Source: Cordilura impudica
Lineage: Eukaryota > Arthropoda > Insecta > Diptera > Scathophagidae
Length of the DNA: 64,000 nt
Direction: 5' to 3'
Assembly: GCA_963682025.1 (NCBI GenBank)
Contig: OY821522.1
Coordinates: 30,236,701-30,300,700 of the forward strand
Shown piece after piece: positions 1 through 11,049 of the stretch. The notes under the pieces are model-generated. The model worked only from the letters and a program-made list of their open reading frames with translations. It had not been told where the DNA came from and made no database searches. Each line of letters begins with the position of its first letter. Position 1 is the stretch's first letter. The position numbers and the translations under genes were made by a program.

Positions 1-311
1 TTCACGATGTGACGTTCGTGGCGAAACGTCCAGACTTTGGCTTTAGCCTGAGTATGGGCTTTTTGCTTACGGGCCATGGGTCGTTTAATGCATTTTTGTA
101 TAAAAGAGCTTTGGCTAATACGCCTGAGTGTGACTGTGGACCTTTTACCGAGGACTGGTTTCACATTTTGTGCATATGCACATTCTACTCGGACATACGG
201 GACCTAGATTCTCTAGGTGTCGTATTGACGGACTATGGTTGTGATGTCAGTGGTGTGCATGTGAATGATGAGAGAGTGCGTTGTATGAATGAGTTTGCGT
301 GTGAAGTGTGA
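1..311 (+). pseudogene. 3' end of a non-LTR retrotransposon ORF2 (R1/LOA-like), cut by window edge
   Basis: The frame is already open at the window edge and ends with a stop at 311, so this is the C-terminal ~100 residues of a longer protein. It shows the typical tail of LINE ORF2 proteins: a LTGHGSFNAFLYKR stretch, then a C-x-CG ... H-x-x-x-x-C cluster (about residues 41-57) followed by a Y-x-D-x-R-D-L motif. In R1/LOA/I-type elements this segment follows the reverse transcriptase. No catalytic domain lies inside the window, so activity cannot be judged. Clade assignment is recognition of the pattern, not a search result. Confidence 0.7.
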
Positions 312-702
312 AGGAGAGGTGTGTAAGGTAGGCCTCGACTCCCCACCAAGGAGTGGGATTTGTTGCCCAAATGCACAAATCTTGAATTGGTACCGGAGTG
401 TAGTTAACTACACAATGGGGCGGTGGTCGGCGCATATTCCGATCCAGTGTTCAGAGCACCGTGAAGTTATGTCAACGAGACGGGTACTCACGTTAAACAC
501 AAGAGACTTCTGTATAGCGATTCGTGTCCTGGTCAAAACCGAAACTCATATATTTGTGCTATGTTTGAAAAAGTTTTGGAAGATCATTCAGGCATCGAAC
601 TAATAAATCATAAATTCCTTGTTGTGTGACGTACGCACTTAGAATGTGACACTGTTCATGCGCAAATAGAAAAAAAAGAAAGAGTTATCCGGATCAATTC
701 AG
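312..702. other. No gene seen; probable LINE 3' flank
   Basis: The stretch directly follows the LINE stop codon and is probably its 3' untranslated tail plus flank. A 104-residue open frame at 289-603 has no recognisable motif and overlaps the LINE frame, so I treat it as chance. Confidence 0.4.
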
Positions 703-1231
703 CATACACATGACTGGGCAAATCTAATTGGGGCTACAAGTGGAAACTATATTGTCCACGAATTAAAACAGCAGGATTTCTATGATTTCTGTTCTTTCCT
801 CAAAGGCAATTATATATGGAGAACTTGTAAAGTTTCAGGTTTGTGCTGAGTTGCAATTATTACTAATTATAATTCAATTTTATTTATGGCTTCGTTTTTG
901 TATATTTTCAGGTGAGAAGTTTGAGTGGAAATATGTACGTTGGATGCGATATCAGAAGAGTAAGCCTGGAGTTTTACAGTACAAACTATCGTTAGATCTA
1001 GAGGAGGACTTTAAGGAGCTTAACATTCAACAACGCCGTCCAAAAAATACTCAGTTGGTTGCAAGTTATGATGGCCCATTGGCCGTATCACAAAACAAAA
1101 AAAGAGATTTGCTAGAAATGCTGCCGCTGATTAATACAGAATTCCATAGCTTCTACCAAAGCATTAAAGCTGAAGGCGACTGTCAAGTTGAAATTGACCC
1201 AGATCTGGATGAAGAGGAGGAGAGTACTTAA
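703..1231 (+). CDS. Last two exons of an unrecognised spliced gene with an acidic tail
   Basis: Two open segments join across a 73-bp intron. Exon A runs from about 703 (preceded by an acceptor-like caattcag; the frame is open back to 670) to 838. The intron is 839-911 (gt...tatattttcag). Exon B is 912-1231 and ends in TAA. The frame is kept across the junction (K-V-S then G-E-K). The ~150 residues are rich in W, K and acidic residues; they begin with H-D-W-A-N-L-I-G and end in a D-E-rich tail (E-I-D-P-D-L-D-E-E-E-E-S-T). I do not recognise the family. It may be a host gene end or an accessory protein of a DNA transposon. The clean splice site and absence of internal stops argue that it was recently functional. 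Upstream exons are not visible. Confidence 0.5.
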
Positions 1232-2173
1232 TTAAATTTAGTTCTGTTAGTGCGCTAAAACTGAAATATACCTTTTGTTTCCCTTTAAATGGAGTAAAAT
1301 TAAAATGAATAAATATTTTTTTTTTTAAATTCAGAAAATAACTTTTGTTTAAATTACATACAATTTTATAGTACAAAGTTCCTAAAGTAAATTTAATTAA
1401 TATTACTTTATAGTTTCATTAATTACTTGAATATTATATTGAACCCTTAATTTTTTTTTTTTAATAAACGTAAGTGTATTTTGTTAAAACAACTTCTTTT
1501 GACTTTTTTCAAAATTTTAACTTGACATAATAACTTGTCTAAACATAAGCGGCCAATATTATTATTTTTTCCATTCACAACTACTTTGACAAAACAACTT
1601 GTGTAGTATAGGCTGAACTTTTTATCTAAAATCGGTTCGACAAAACTTATTTATTTAATTTTGCATTTTAAGAAAAACTATTTATCTGAGAAGAAATTTA
1701 GTTATTGGAAAATGTGCACTTGATATTCAAGCATAATGTAAAACCAAAACATTTCTTAAAATTTCTAACAAAAAAAATTTGTGAAGCAATTTAACTGTTT
1801 TTCGCTCTCCTGAAAAGTAGCCAATTTCGAAAGAGGTTGCTTTGTCAAAACTCCACAGATATGTATCACAAAAAAATTTATAAAATACTCCCTCTGTTAG
1901 CACATCCTTTATATAATTTGTTTAATAAAAATATTCTATGCTTGATTTTCATCAACGATATTACTGTTTTTGTTTTCAGTTTTTGTATTAGTTGGTAGAC
2001 AGGTAAAAAAAAACTAGAATACAATATCAGAGTACCTGACCACGGATTATACCACTCCTATGGATGCTTCGGGAACCCAGGAACAGTTGGAGGAGACTCC
2101 CACCGCTGCTGTCGTTTTTTCTGACGATCAAGGGCTGACTGCCTATTGTTTTTCACTTGTGTCTTCTTGGTCG
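1232..2173. other. A+T-rich noncoding DNA
   Basis: Homopolymer runs and A+T-rich sequence without a supported gene. The segment just after the unknown gene (1232-1480) is presumably its 3' untranslated region; an ATTAATAAACG-like poly(A) signal candidate lies near 1462. Confidence 0.4.
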
Positions 2174-2401
2174 TTAATTTAAATATCTCTTCCTTCTGGT
2201 AGACGTTTGATCTGTAGTCTGACACACAGTCTTATGTTTAAGTAGATGCTGATATTTACGTTTATCCAATGAAGAACAAACTACACGGTAATTATTGTCA
2301 CACTTGTCGCAAACAATAAAGTCTGGTTCTTCTTCTACCACTAATTTGCATTCGTCACAAAATACATTATTGTTTTTACACTGCCTGCGGCCTTTACTCA
2401 T
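2174..2401 (-). CDS. Small PHD-like zinc-finger ORF (75 aa)
   Basis: A complete short frame with an ATG start at 2401. It contains a Cys-rich pattern C-x2-C ... C-x2-C ... C (about residues 15-42: FCDECKLVV, CDKCDNNYRVVCSSLD), which resembles the first half of a PHD finger, followed by a basic tail ending K-R-K-R-Y. Such small PHD domains open the ORF1 of several LINE families and also occur in host chromatin proteins. Downstream on the minus strand (2174-2040) the frame is not continued, so this may be a truncated ORF1. No neighbour supports a specific role. Confidence 0.45.
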   Translation of the reverse strand: MSKGRRQCKNNNVFCDECKLVVEEEPDFIVCDKCDNNYRVVCSSLDKRKYQHLLKHKTVCQTTDQTSTRRKRYLN

Positions 2402-3149
2402 TGTATTTCATAAAATTCGTATTCCTTTTGTATTGATTTATTAAAACAACGTATTTTTTGTATAAAAACAATAAGAAAACTATTTAATTTATATGTTTAA
2501 AAAATAGTAAACGGAGTTGCCAACTCATCCATTTTTCTTTGTGTTGGCAGATTTAAATAGCCAAATTCCGTATAAATGCACTATGATGTCGTGCATTTAC
2601 GTCAAAGATAATACGCATTATTATGGGGATAAATCACAAGTTAATATGAATTAAGATTGCTTATGCAAATTAACGCTGCCGTCTGTCTACGCTATTACCA
2701 CCGTCCAACCAGTCTAGACACACACTAGCGACATCTACATTTTTGTTTGTGAACTACAGAAATTTTCATAATATTTTTACAACCACTTTCAGATGAAACA
2801 ACTATATTAATGTAATATGCTGTCACCCTTATACACGTTGTATATTTTTTTTTATTATTTATTTCTGCTTATTCATTGTCACAAATTGAAATTTCTGTGG
2901 GCAAATTAACGCGTTCTTATTGCAGTTAATTGTATTATAAATTGAAATAAGTGTGTTAAATAAGATTTACATTATAACTGATATTTGCTGACAAAATAAT
3001 AATGTAATTAAAGTGAGTGTGTTTAACATAACACATTACAGTAAATAAATTTATAGAAAAAATATAGTATTCCAGGTAATTTCATTAAAACTCGAAATAT
3101 AAATAAAATATATTGGAAATAAATAAAACTAATTTTTATTTCTCGTTTA
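2402..3149. other. A+T-rich noncoding DNA
   Basis: No open frame or structured repeat that I can support. The end (about 3128-3149) is a pyrimidine-rich tract ending in ctcgtttag, which looks like the 3' splice site in front of the Dicer-1-like relic. Confidence 0.35.
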
Positions 3150-4053
3150 GATAAATCTGTTGCCGATTGCGTTGAAACCTTATTTGGAGTATAGCATATG
3201 ATGCTAAGGAAGCTAGTGAACCTAGTAGTACTTTTCCTGACTGTTGTTACTGTTTATGGCTCCTAGACTTCGTCCAAATCTCCACTGCTACACTACACCC
3301 TATGGTGAAGAAGCGCCGGGTTATACGAAATTTGAACAAGCTTTGAAATATAAATTCCGCGGCAGATCGTACTTGTTGCAAGCCATTATTTATGCCTCAT
3401 ACTCCCAATAGATTGTGTTTAGAATTCTGGGTGATGCTGTATTGGATTATTTGATAAGGCTTTTGTATGAAGACCCTAGGCAACATTCACCTGGGCCTTA
3501 ACCGATTTGAGATCTGCTTTAGTTAACAATACCGTATTTGCGTAATTAGCTGTAAGGCATGAAAACTGCAAATATTTTATACACATGTCTCACGTCGTAA
3601 CGAAGCTATTGATCGTTTTGTGCGTATTCATACGAAAAATGGTTATAGTATAAGTAAACGAAGAGGTTAATATTATGAAGACGTTGAAATACCAAAGGCA
3701 TTAATTAGGTGATGTTTTCGAGTCTGTTGCAGGTGCGATATTTTTAGACTCGAATATTCTTTAGATGCTGTGTAGTTGGTTTACAATAATATGATGCGTC
3801 CTGAAATTGAACAATTTAGCAATTCGGTGCCAAAATTACAAATAAGGGAACTACTTGGATAAGAACTGCCAAATTTATGTTATTTTTTATGCTTTAACAT
3901 TTAAATTGTACATGGGATCAAATTTTTAATTTTCAGCAAACCCGAAAAATTAACTGATGGCCGACGTGTTCGTGTTACCGTACAAGTTTTTCGGTAGAAA
4001 TTATCGGATTGCCAAATGTACTGCTGATAAATGTGCTTTACGTCAGTTGAAGA
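3150..4053 (+). pseudogene. Dcr-1: Dicer-1 C-terminal fragment (RNase III region to dsRNA-binding end), broken
   Basis: Read across several frameshifts, the segment follows the Dicer-1 C-terminus in order. It starts at the end of RNase IIIa (KSVADCVETL near 3152), then the linker (VTVYG near 3249), then RNase IIIb: FEQALKYKFRGRSYLLQA near 3331, LEFLGDAVLDYL near 3419, EDPRQHSPG near 3470 and DLRSALVNNTVFA near 3507. Next come the GDVFESVAGAIFLDSN segment near 3712 and the dsRNA-binding tail GRNYRIAKCTADKCALRQLK near 3992-4053. Stops, small deletions (part of the TDCYQRLEF-type segment is missing at about 3408) and frameshifts rule out function. Intron-like borders survive before 3150 and around 3876-3938 (gttatttt...ttttcag), which suggests a DNA-level duplicate rather than a reverse-transcribed copy. 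The dicing enzyme makes microRNAs in flies; this copy cannot. Confidence 0.88.
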
Positions 4054-4887
4054 ATTTTTTTTATATTTTAATCTATGTTGTGTAGTTAGATCGAAAAATT
4101 CAAAAAAATATATACATTTCATTATGTTAAAGTATCCAAAAAGTTTTTCAAATAATAAACCATTCTTTTGTTTTAGTTTTGAAATAAATGCCCGTAGTTT
4201 CGTTTTATTTTTGCATAGATGCAAAGATAATTAAAAACTTACATTAAATGCTAGTTTTAAATTAAAGCAATAAAAAGGAATTAATGTTGTAGTTAGAGGT
4301 TTAACTTTAGCCATTTGTAGTTTTGGCTTTACTTTCGACTTTCTTTACGCGTTTTAAGCCATCTACTATATATTACTTTTCATAAACTGAGCATACATTG
4401 TCATCATTTTGGGGACATCATGTTTAAAAACGGTGGAAATCTACTAATACATTTTTTATTTCATACTTCTATTATATATTAAAATTTGTTTAATTAAGGA
4501 TTGATGGGCTTTTGTGGAATATGTAGGTTGCGCTACCATTTCTTCTAATGGTTGGTCGTTCTCTCCTACTAAGATTTATTTGCTTTCGAGCTGTTTAAAA
4601 TATAATTCACATATTTTATTAAATTAAAAACATAACTCCACTCTGACCATACCGCCAATTGCACCAACTTACATTTTTTCTATTCTATTTATTTGGTTGC
4701 TTCTATTGTTTACTTTCATCAAAATTGAATCCCCCATTAACTTCATTGCAAGGTGTACAAGTCCGTCTACTTATAGGAATAAAAAAGTAGAAAATTAATG
4801 TTTTATTTATGAAGCTAACGGTATAGTACCCAATGCGATGGGAATATTATTTCCAGACAAATTACGATGAGAAGCACTGACACGCAC
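4054..4887. other. Noncoding A+T-rich DNA
   Basis: Open frames here (3901-4224 minus, 4031-4234 plus) overlap the Dicer-1 relic or lack motifs. No repeat recognised. Confidence 0.3.
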
Positions 4888-5327
4888 TCTACATGCCAGT
4901 CATAATCAAAAGCAATAATACAATACCACAATTCAACTTGCGAAAAGTTTCGTCACCAGCAACTGCGCCAATGGTTAGCTTAGCCATAGTAATTTGTGAT
5001 TACTTCCTTTCGGCCCTGGGTTGAGTAGTATTGTATGCAATTGTCTTAAAACAAATTTTTACAAGCATCAGCAAAACCCTCCAAAATGTCACTCAAAACC
5101 TTAGAATTCTACATGCCAGTCATAATCAAAAGCAATAATACAATACCACAATTCAACTTGCGAAAAGTTTCGTCACCAGCAACTGCGCCAATGGTTAGCT
5201 TAGCCATAGTAATTTGTGATTACTTCCTTTCGGCCCTGGGTTGAGTAGTATTGTATGCAATTGTCTTAAAACAAATTTTTACAAGCATCAGCAAAACCCT
5301 CCAAAATGTCACTCAAAACCTTAGAAT
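4888..5327. repeat. 220-bp perfect tandem duplication
   Basis: Bases 4888-5107 are repeated, apparently without mismatch, at 5108-5327 (offset 220; unit starts tctacatgccagtcataatc). Part of the unit (gcaatagtaa...cggccctgg...gtcttaa) occurs a third time, diverged, at about 5823-5900, so the duplicated DNA is itself derived from the NOC3-like relic next to it. Near-perfect identity means a recent duplication, or an assembly artefact. Confidence 0.85.
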
Positions 5328-5905
5328 TGGCTTTTGTCTCATCCAACTCCTATTTTAACTCAGCCAACTTTTTATGTTGTTTGCGTTCCTTTTTCGATAA
5401 ACTCAACAAACGTTTACAATGAGCCTCCAACTTCTTTTGTTTCAATTCATTTTCTTTCTCTGCATTCACATAAACATTTTTTATCTTCAAAGCCCACAAA
5501 CAAGTTATACATTCCAAGTTGAAATTGTTGTTTTTGGCGTTGATTAAATGATTAACGCGACGTACATATTGTGAAAAGAGTCATGTGAAGCTTTTTATCA
5601 TTGGCAAACACAAAACGGAAACAATTCTTAATATCATGTTTACTTTCATCATCCTTTCATCATCACCAGCAGCATGTTTACTTTTCGTTATTTTTGCCTC
5701 TTTTCGATTGCAAAAATTTCGAATCTTCACCATCCAGCATGTCGGCTACATTATCCAGTATCTTCATATTGTTCATCATCGTTGTTTTGCTTCTTCCTTC
5801 TTGGCCGCCTTTTTTTGTGCCAGCAATAGTAATTTTTGCTTTCTTCCTTCGGCCCTGGCTTGAGTAGTCTTGAATGTAATTGTCTTACGTAAAACAAATC
5901 ACAAG
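5282..5905 (-). pseudogene. NOC3-like (nucleolar complex protein) relic
   Basis: On the minus strand, with frameshifts and stops, a lysine/glutamate-rich coding relic is visible. Its core (about 5500-5330) reads NAEKENELKQKKLEAHCKRL, then LLSLSKKERKQHKKLAEL, then ELDETKANSKVLSDILEGFA. The ERK-KK-L-E-L-ETKA charged stretch followed by a VL-LEG-A segment matches my memory of the middle of NOC3/NOC3L, a ribosome-biogenesis and replication-initiation factor. The first part (5905-5760; KAAKKEEAKQ) is lysine-rich and less diagnostic. An in-frame TAA follows K-N-L-F at about 5275. The identity is plausible but not certain; another coiled-coil nucleolar protein is possible. Confidence 0.5.
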
Positions 5906-6446
5906 CTATATGTTTTAATATACACCTTTTATACATATTTTTATATCAAAACAGATAATACGATATTATTAATGTTTTTTAAATGTTTATCAATAGCAAA
6001 TACTCACTATTTTTTCCATTATTATTGTTTTTTATGCTGGTTACAAAAATGTGTAGCTGTTCACTTGCACACATTATATTTTGTATATTTTATTTTTTAA
6101 TCTCTTTCTCAAATTTGTTATAGCAATTCTAAGAAAAAAAAGGTAAACAAAGCCATACGGTTCGTGTTTACTTTTTTGACAGCTGTCAAGTTGTCACGAC
6201 TGTGTTAGGCTGTGGCTATTACTGTCTATACTTGATTTCCCTAAAATATTTTTTTTTCAAATCACGCATAATTATTTAACATATAAAATAAAAAATGAAC
6301 TTCGCAAAAAATAATCATAAGCTATCATGAAAATAGAAAAACTATCCGAAAAAGCAACCATTTTTTAAAAGCAATTACAAAAGCATCATAAAAAATTATT
6401 AAAAATGTATAGTTTATATTTCAAATATATATAGAACTTGTAGACC
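5906..6446. other. No gene seen
   Basis: A+T-rich sequence with short homopolymers. The 76-aa frame at 5870-6100 lacks motifs. Confidence 0.3.
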
Positions 6447-6455
6447 CCACTCCAG

Positions 6456-8398
6456 ACGTGCGTGCCGATAGCCTCGAAAAATAGCCTCGAATTTTATACG
6501 AATAGTTGGCAACGCGAAATTTTTACAATGTGTTCCAATAGTTATGGGAGTGGATTCTCCAGTTTGGGATAACTAATTTTAACAGAAATAAGACTTAAAT
6601 AAATATTAGAACATTTATAACAGCTAATTGTTGTTTTTTAATGGGATTTATTGGGACTGGAATATTCCAAGGAGGATTCCAGCAAAATGGGGCACTGTGA
6701 CATGGAGCACTATATGTCAAATTTAAGCTAAGACTTATGCGAATCTAAAAAGCCTTCCGTGCAAAAAATCGCTCCTGGCGTTTTTGGACAAACTGGGAAT
6801 CTTTATTTTTGTGGTCAGACCCACTTGGTCAGACCCACTTTTTGGACAAACTAAGCACTGTGACATGGAGCACGGTATGTCGAATTGAAGCTAAGACATA
6901 GGCGAATCTAAAAAGCCTTCCGTGCAAAAAATCGCTCCCGCCGTTTTTTGACAAACTGGGAATATTTATTTTTGTGGTCGGACCCATTTGGTCAGACCCA
7001 CTTTTTGGATAAACTAAGCACTGTGACATGGAGCACGGTATGTCGAATTGAAGCTAAGACTTATGCGAATCTCCAAAGCCTTCCGTGCAAAAAATCGCTG
7101 CCGCCGTTTTTTGACAAACTGGGAGTATTTATTTTTGTGGTCAGTGGTCAGACCCACTTTTTGGATAAACTAAGCACTGTGACATGGAGCACGGTATGTC
7201 GAATTGAAGCTAAGACTTATGCGAATCTAAAAAGCCTTCCGTGCAAAAAATCGCTCCTGGCGTTTTTGGACAAACTGGTAATATTTATTTTTGTGGTCAG
7301 ACCCACTTTTTGGACAAACTAAGCACTGTGACATGGAGCACGGTATGTCGAGTTGAAGCTAAGACTTAGGCGAATCTAAAAAGCCTTTTGTGCAAAAAAT
7401 CGCTCCTGGAGTTTTTTGGCAAACTGGGAATCTTTATTTTTGTGGTCAGACCCACTTTTTGGACAAATTAAGCACTGTGGCATGGAGCACTGTATGTCGA
7501 ATTGAAGCTAAGACTTATGCGAATCTAAAAAGCCTTCCGTGCAAAAAATCGCTCCCGCCGTTTTTCGACAAACTGGGAATATTTATTTTTGTGGTCAGAC
7601 CCACTTGGTCAGACCCACTTTTTGGATAAGCTAAGCACTGTGACATGGAGCACGGTATGTCGAATTGAAGCTAAGACTAATGCGAATCTAAAAATCACTC
7701 CTGGCGTTTTTTGGCAAACTGGGAATCTTTATTTTTGTGGTCAGACCCACTTTTTGGACAAACTATGCACTGTAACATGGATCACGGTATGTCGAACTGA
7801 AGCTAAGACTTATGCGAATCTATAAAAAATCGCGTAAAAATAGGAATAAATATTTCGAATAAACTAAAAACTGTACGTAAAATCCCTAATATATCCGGTC
7901 CTGAAAGGGTTAAGAGGTCAATATATATATATCAAAATGAAGCTAATGGACCCAGCTTTTATTCAGTATACGTAAAAGCACACATGATATACGTCTGTTT
8001 ACGAGATAATTCCATTTGTAAGAAAAAACTCTATTACAAAAATTCACAAATTGAAATAGGTTCATAATGGGTTGATAGATTTTAAATTTAAGAATATCAA
8101 ATGAGAGGCACTCAAGTAATCTTTCAAATGATATATATATCGCTGAAATCCGATAGTAAATAACAAAGTTATATACAAGTCCATGTCAAAATTTCGGAAG
8201 TCCACAACTCGGGAAATAGGCCCGACCGACGAAAAAAAAATATTTTCTTAGAATAACCCCAAAAGCCCCTACACCCCTAAAAAAATCGGAGAGTTACTCC
8301 TAAACTACACTTGTTCCAAAAATTTTTACCAACTTTTCTGGAAAAATTGGAAATCTTTATTTAGTTAATAAAATTATTATTTTCTCATTATAATACAT
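6456..8398 (+). repeat. Left arm of Foldback-like element with eight tandem units
   Basis: Unique outer part (6456-6690), then about eight units of ~130-165 bp. Each unit begins near gcactgtgacatggagcac, at about 6693, 6855, 7017, 7174, 7325, 7473, 7634 and 7767. Units carry gcttcaattcg/agcctTCcgtgcaaaaaatcg and tttttgtggtcagaccca blocks, with some internal duplication of the last block. A unique inner part (about 7830-8398) ends in cattataatacat. Open frames over the units (6948-7825) are by-products of the repeat. Confidence 0.85.
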
Positions 8399-8577
8399 AA
8401 ATTAATATTAGGTAAAATTCGAGATATATTCGCAACTTCATTGTGTTGGCTATGTAAATGATGGGGTATGTTCAATGACTATTGTTTTCTTTTTTTGCGT
8501 GTATTTTGTGCAAGCTTGCTGATTAAAACGTGGTATGGTGTGAAATACTTTCAATATTTTGCTGAACAACATTCGAA

Positions 8578-9015
8578 GTGGCTATTAATCGTATATTAAA
8601 TTTTATGCAAACTCTTGATATCATCCTCAATTTAGAGCCCGAGTATGGCCTTGAAATTAATCGTTTACAATCTGAACAGGCTGGCATTGCACAAATGATT
8701 TTAAAATACCAATCTGGATATTTCGGACATTGTGCATGTGTATACTGTGAAACTCAGCAAATGTTGCCATTGGGTTGATATATTTCTGGAGAGGCAATGG
8801 TTGGAGTATATTGCCCCAACTATATTGATTCTACGCCAAAATTATCACACGGATGTTGTTTATTTCGGTGCTGGTTTTCCACATGTATTTTATTAGTGCT
8901 GTACCCTGATTATCGTCAATTTGTTCCTAGACATGGCTTTAAAATTCAAAGCTTAGCATATCAAATACAGCTGCAGGCAGAAGCCAACTGTAAAATGCCC
9001 CTTAATATACAGTAA
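8578..9015 (+). pseudogene. CkIIbeta: Casein kinase II beta-subunit relic inside the Foldback-like element
   Basis: One frame with a single stop (TGA at 8776) keeps the CK2-beta order. First comes DIILNLEPE, matching the acidic N-terminal region. Then [28 protein letters not shown] and GEAMVGVYCPNYIDSTPK, matching the zinc-ribbon region. Last come LYPDYRQFVPRHGFKIQS and LAYQIQLQAEANCKMPL, the dimer tail. Two of the four zinc-binding cysteines are visible in VYC and YCPNY, but a C-to-A/Y change and internal deletions break the ribbon. CK2-beta is the regulatory subunit of a ubiquitous Ser/Thr kinase; in Drosophila related Stellate/Ssl copies are multicopy. No splice signals break the frame, which fits a retrocopy, though an intronless captured fragment cannot be excluded. 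Confidence 0.85.
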
Positions 9016-9145
9016 AAAGAACTAATAAAAGAAATATTGTATTTATACAAGCAAAAATGTTCATTTGTAACAGTTAATCAGAAAAATTAATGTAAAAATT
9101 CATAATATGTACATTAAAAATTTCACATTATTTACAAAAGTCGAC

Positions 9146-9650
9146 AAATAACAAGTAAGAAACATAGTCGCTCTAAACTGCCTATGAGATGCCATATACC
9201 ATGCGTTTAGAGAATTTGTCTTAGGTCCAATTAATTGGATATAGAAAATAAGCGTAACCCTAATCTGAGTAGAATTTTTGTTAACTTTCCCTGCAGATTT
9301 GAAAAAGTTTATATCGGTTGTTATTTTTATATTTACCATACTATTGTGCAATATTTATGTTTTGAATAGGTTTGAGTGAAGATCGAGAAGCAGTGTCATG
9401 GGAGCTATGACTAAGAATTACATTATAGGCTTTATTCTTGGACTACTGATTAATTCACGTAATCACACACAAACCTAATTTGAAAGAGATCTACATAATT
9501 GATAATTAGAATCTTATGGCAATTTAAGTCGATCTCATAGGGGTCATTTGTAAGCGGGCCAGGTCTGAACTTGCACCGATTTTCACCAATTTCAATAGCG
9601 TTCGTCCTATGGTCAATAAAAGCCTTTATATAATACATAATTTCAACTAA
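9146..9650 (+). repeat. Diverged copy of a dispersed noncoding repeat
   Basis: From ACAAGTAAGAAACATAGTCG through ccatgcgtttag, ggtccaattaattgga, gacgaactcatag-like and caccAATTTCAATAGCG blocks, this segment parallels 9911-10686 with many changes and indels. It is a degraded second copy of the same family lying just upstream of a better one. Confidence 0.75.
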
Positions 9651-9910
9651 CAATGCTGTGGATTGGTAAAAGATGAAGTGTAGAACACAATCAGCCCAAT
9701 TACGAATATTCTCAGGGAATTTCATTCTCACGGAAAATACTTTTCTCGAGAAAAAAATTCTCCAATTATAAATTCCGCGTGAATAAAAAAATGAATAAGT
9801 GGCATCATCGAATTTCGAAGCCAGTTGTTTGGCTTATTGACAATAAATTTTCTATTTTTTTTGTGTGTGCAAACGAATATAAATTTATTTTAAAGAAAAA
9901 TTAAATAAAA

Positions 9911-10686
9911 AACAAGTAAGAAAATTATAGTCGGTCTAGACCGACTATACGATACCCTATACCATGCGTTTAGAAACTCTATCTCTTAGGCCCAACTAAC
10001 TGGACATAGAAAATAAGCAAAAACCAAATTTGAGTGGGATTTTTATTAATTTTTTTTGGCTGCAGATATGAAAAAATTCATATCGGATGATATATCTATA
10101 TGGGGACTAGGTCCAAAAATCGACCGATCCTGATCATGTTTGGTAAAGTCTCTTTTATTTTGCAAAAATATATACAAACAAAATTTGAGAAGAATCAGTG
10201 CAATATTTTTGTTTTTAATAGATTTAAGTGAAGATCGGGAAGCAGCTCTATATGGGGCCAAAGGGATCATTTTTGGACTACTCATTAATGGATGTAATGA
10301 ACGCATACAAACCCAATTTGAGTAAGATCTATATGGCAATTTGGATCTTATGGCAATTTATGTCGATTTCATAGGGGTAATTTGTATGGGGGCTAGGTCT
10401 GAACATGGACCGATTCTCACCAATTTCAATAGCGTTCATCCCATGGCCGATAGAAGCTAACGTACCAAATTTCATCAAAATATATTCATATTTGCGACCT
10501 GCAGTTTGATTACAAGGTTTACATGGACACACAGACGGACGGACGGACATTGCTAAATCAACTCAGAAAGTGATTCTGATTCGATCGGTATAATTAAAGA
10601 TGGGTCTAGGTCAAATATTTTTGGTTGTTACAAACAGCAGCACAAAGTCATTATACCCAAACCACATAGTGGTATAGGGTATAAAT
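9911..10686 (+). repeat. Dispersed noncoding repeat (about 776 bp), fullest copy
   Basis: Starts ACAAGTAAGAAAATTATAG followed by a palindromic GGTCTAGACC and ends CCACATAGTGGTATAGGGTATA. It contains a ggacggacggac run near 10537 and the block gatgggtctaggtcaaatat, whose reverse complement closes the window at 63913-64000. A 33-bp scrap of the same start lies at 43086-43118. It has no coding capacity; such elements are common in fly genomes, but I cannot name the family. Confidence 0.75.
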
Positions 10687-10702
10687 AGTTGGTTTTGCAT
10701 TA

Positions 10703-10913
10703 TGCTTACCAGGCACTAATGCTACCACCGAACGAGTATTTGCAGTGGTGAATAAGTATTGGACCACTGAAAAACGCAGTTAAGCGTGGATACATTAAAA
10801 GCGATACTGCAAGTGAAATGTAATTTCTCTTATTCATGTGAAGAATTTTATAAGTTTATTTCTAGTAATGAAGATTTACTAAAAAAAATTCACTCAGCAG
10901 AAAAATACGCTTA
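10703..10913 (+). pseudogene. hAT transposase C-terminal dimerisation remnant
   Basis: Allowing small frameshifts, the strand reads LCLPGTNATTERVFAVVNKY, then WTTEK, then a S-C-E-E-F-Y-K-F-I-S segment and L-L-K-K-I-H-S-A-E-K-Y at about 10890-10910. The P-G-T-N-A-x-x-E-R-V-F-S motif is the hAT-family dimerisation domain. Only ~70 residues survive, with stops, and nothing upstream continues it. Confidence 0.75.
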
Positions 10914-11049
10914 ATTAACGTGTACTTTAAATATTTTCACTTACTTATGAAATATTGTTATTAGTTTATTTTTATTAAGTATATTTCTTGTAATAAAAAA
11001 TTAAAAGAATAATAATTTTATTTCATTGTTAATTTTTTTTTTATATTAA

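Noticed and set aside
5585..5936. Three overlapping frames on both strands (61-92 aa)
   Set aside because: Shadows of the NOC3-like relic; the minus frame at 5751 is in the wrong frame and ends early.
6948..7825. Three overlapping open frames (79-124 aa)
   Set aside because: They repeat the same peptide because they read through tandem units of the Foldback-like arm, and the mirror copy at 13019-13365 shows the same. No start, splice or domain evidence.
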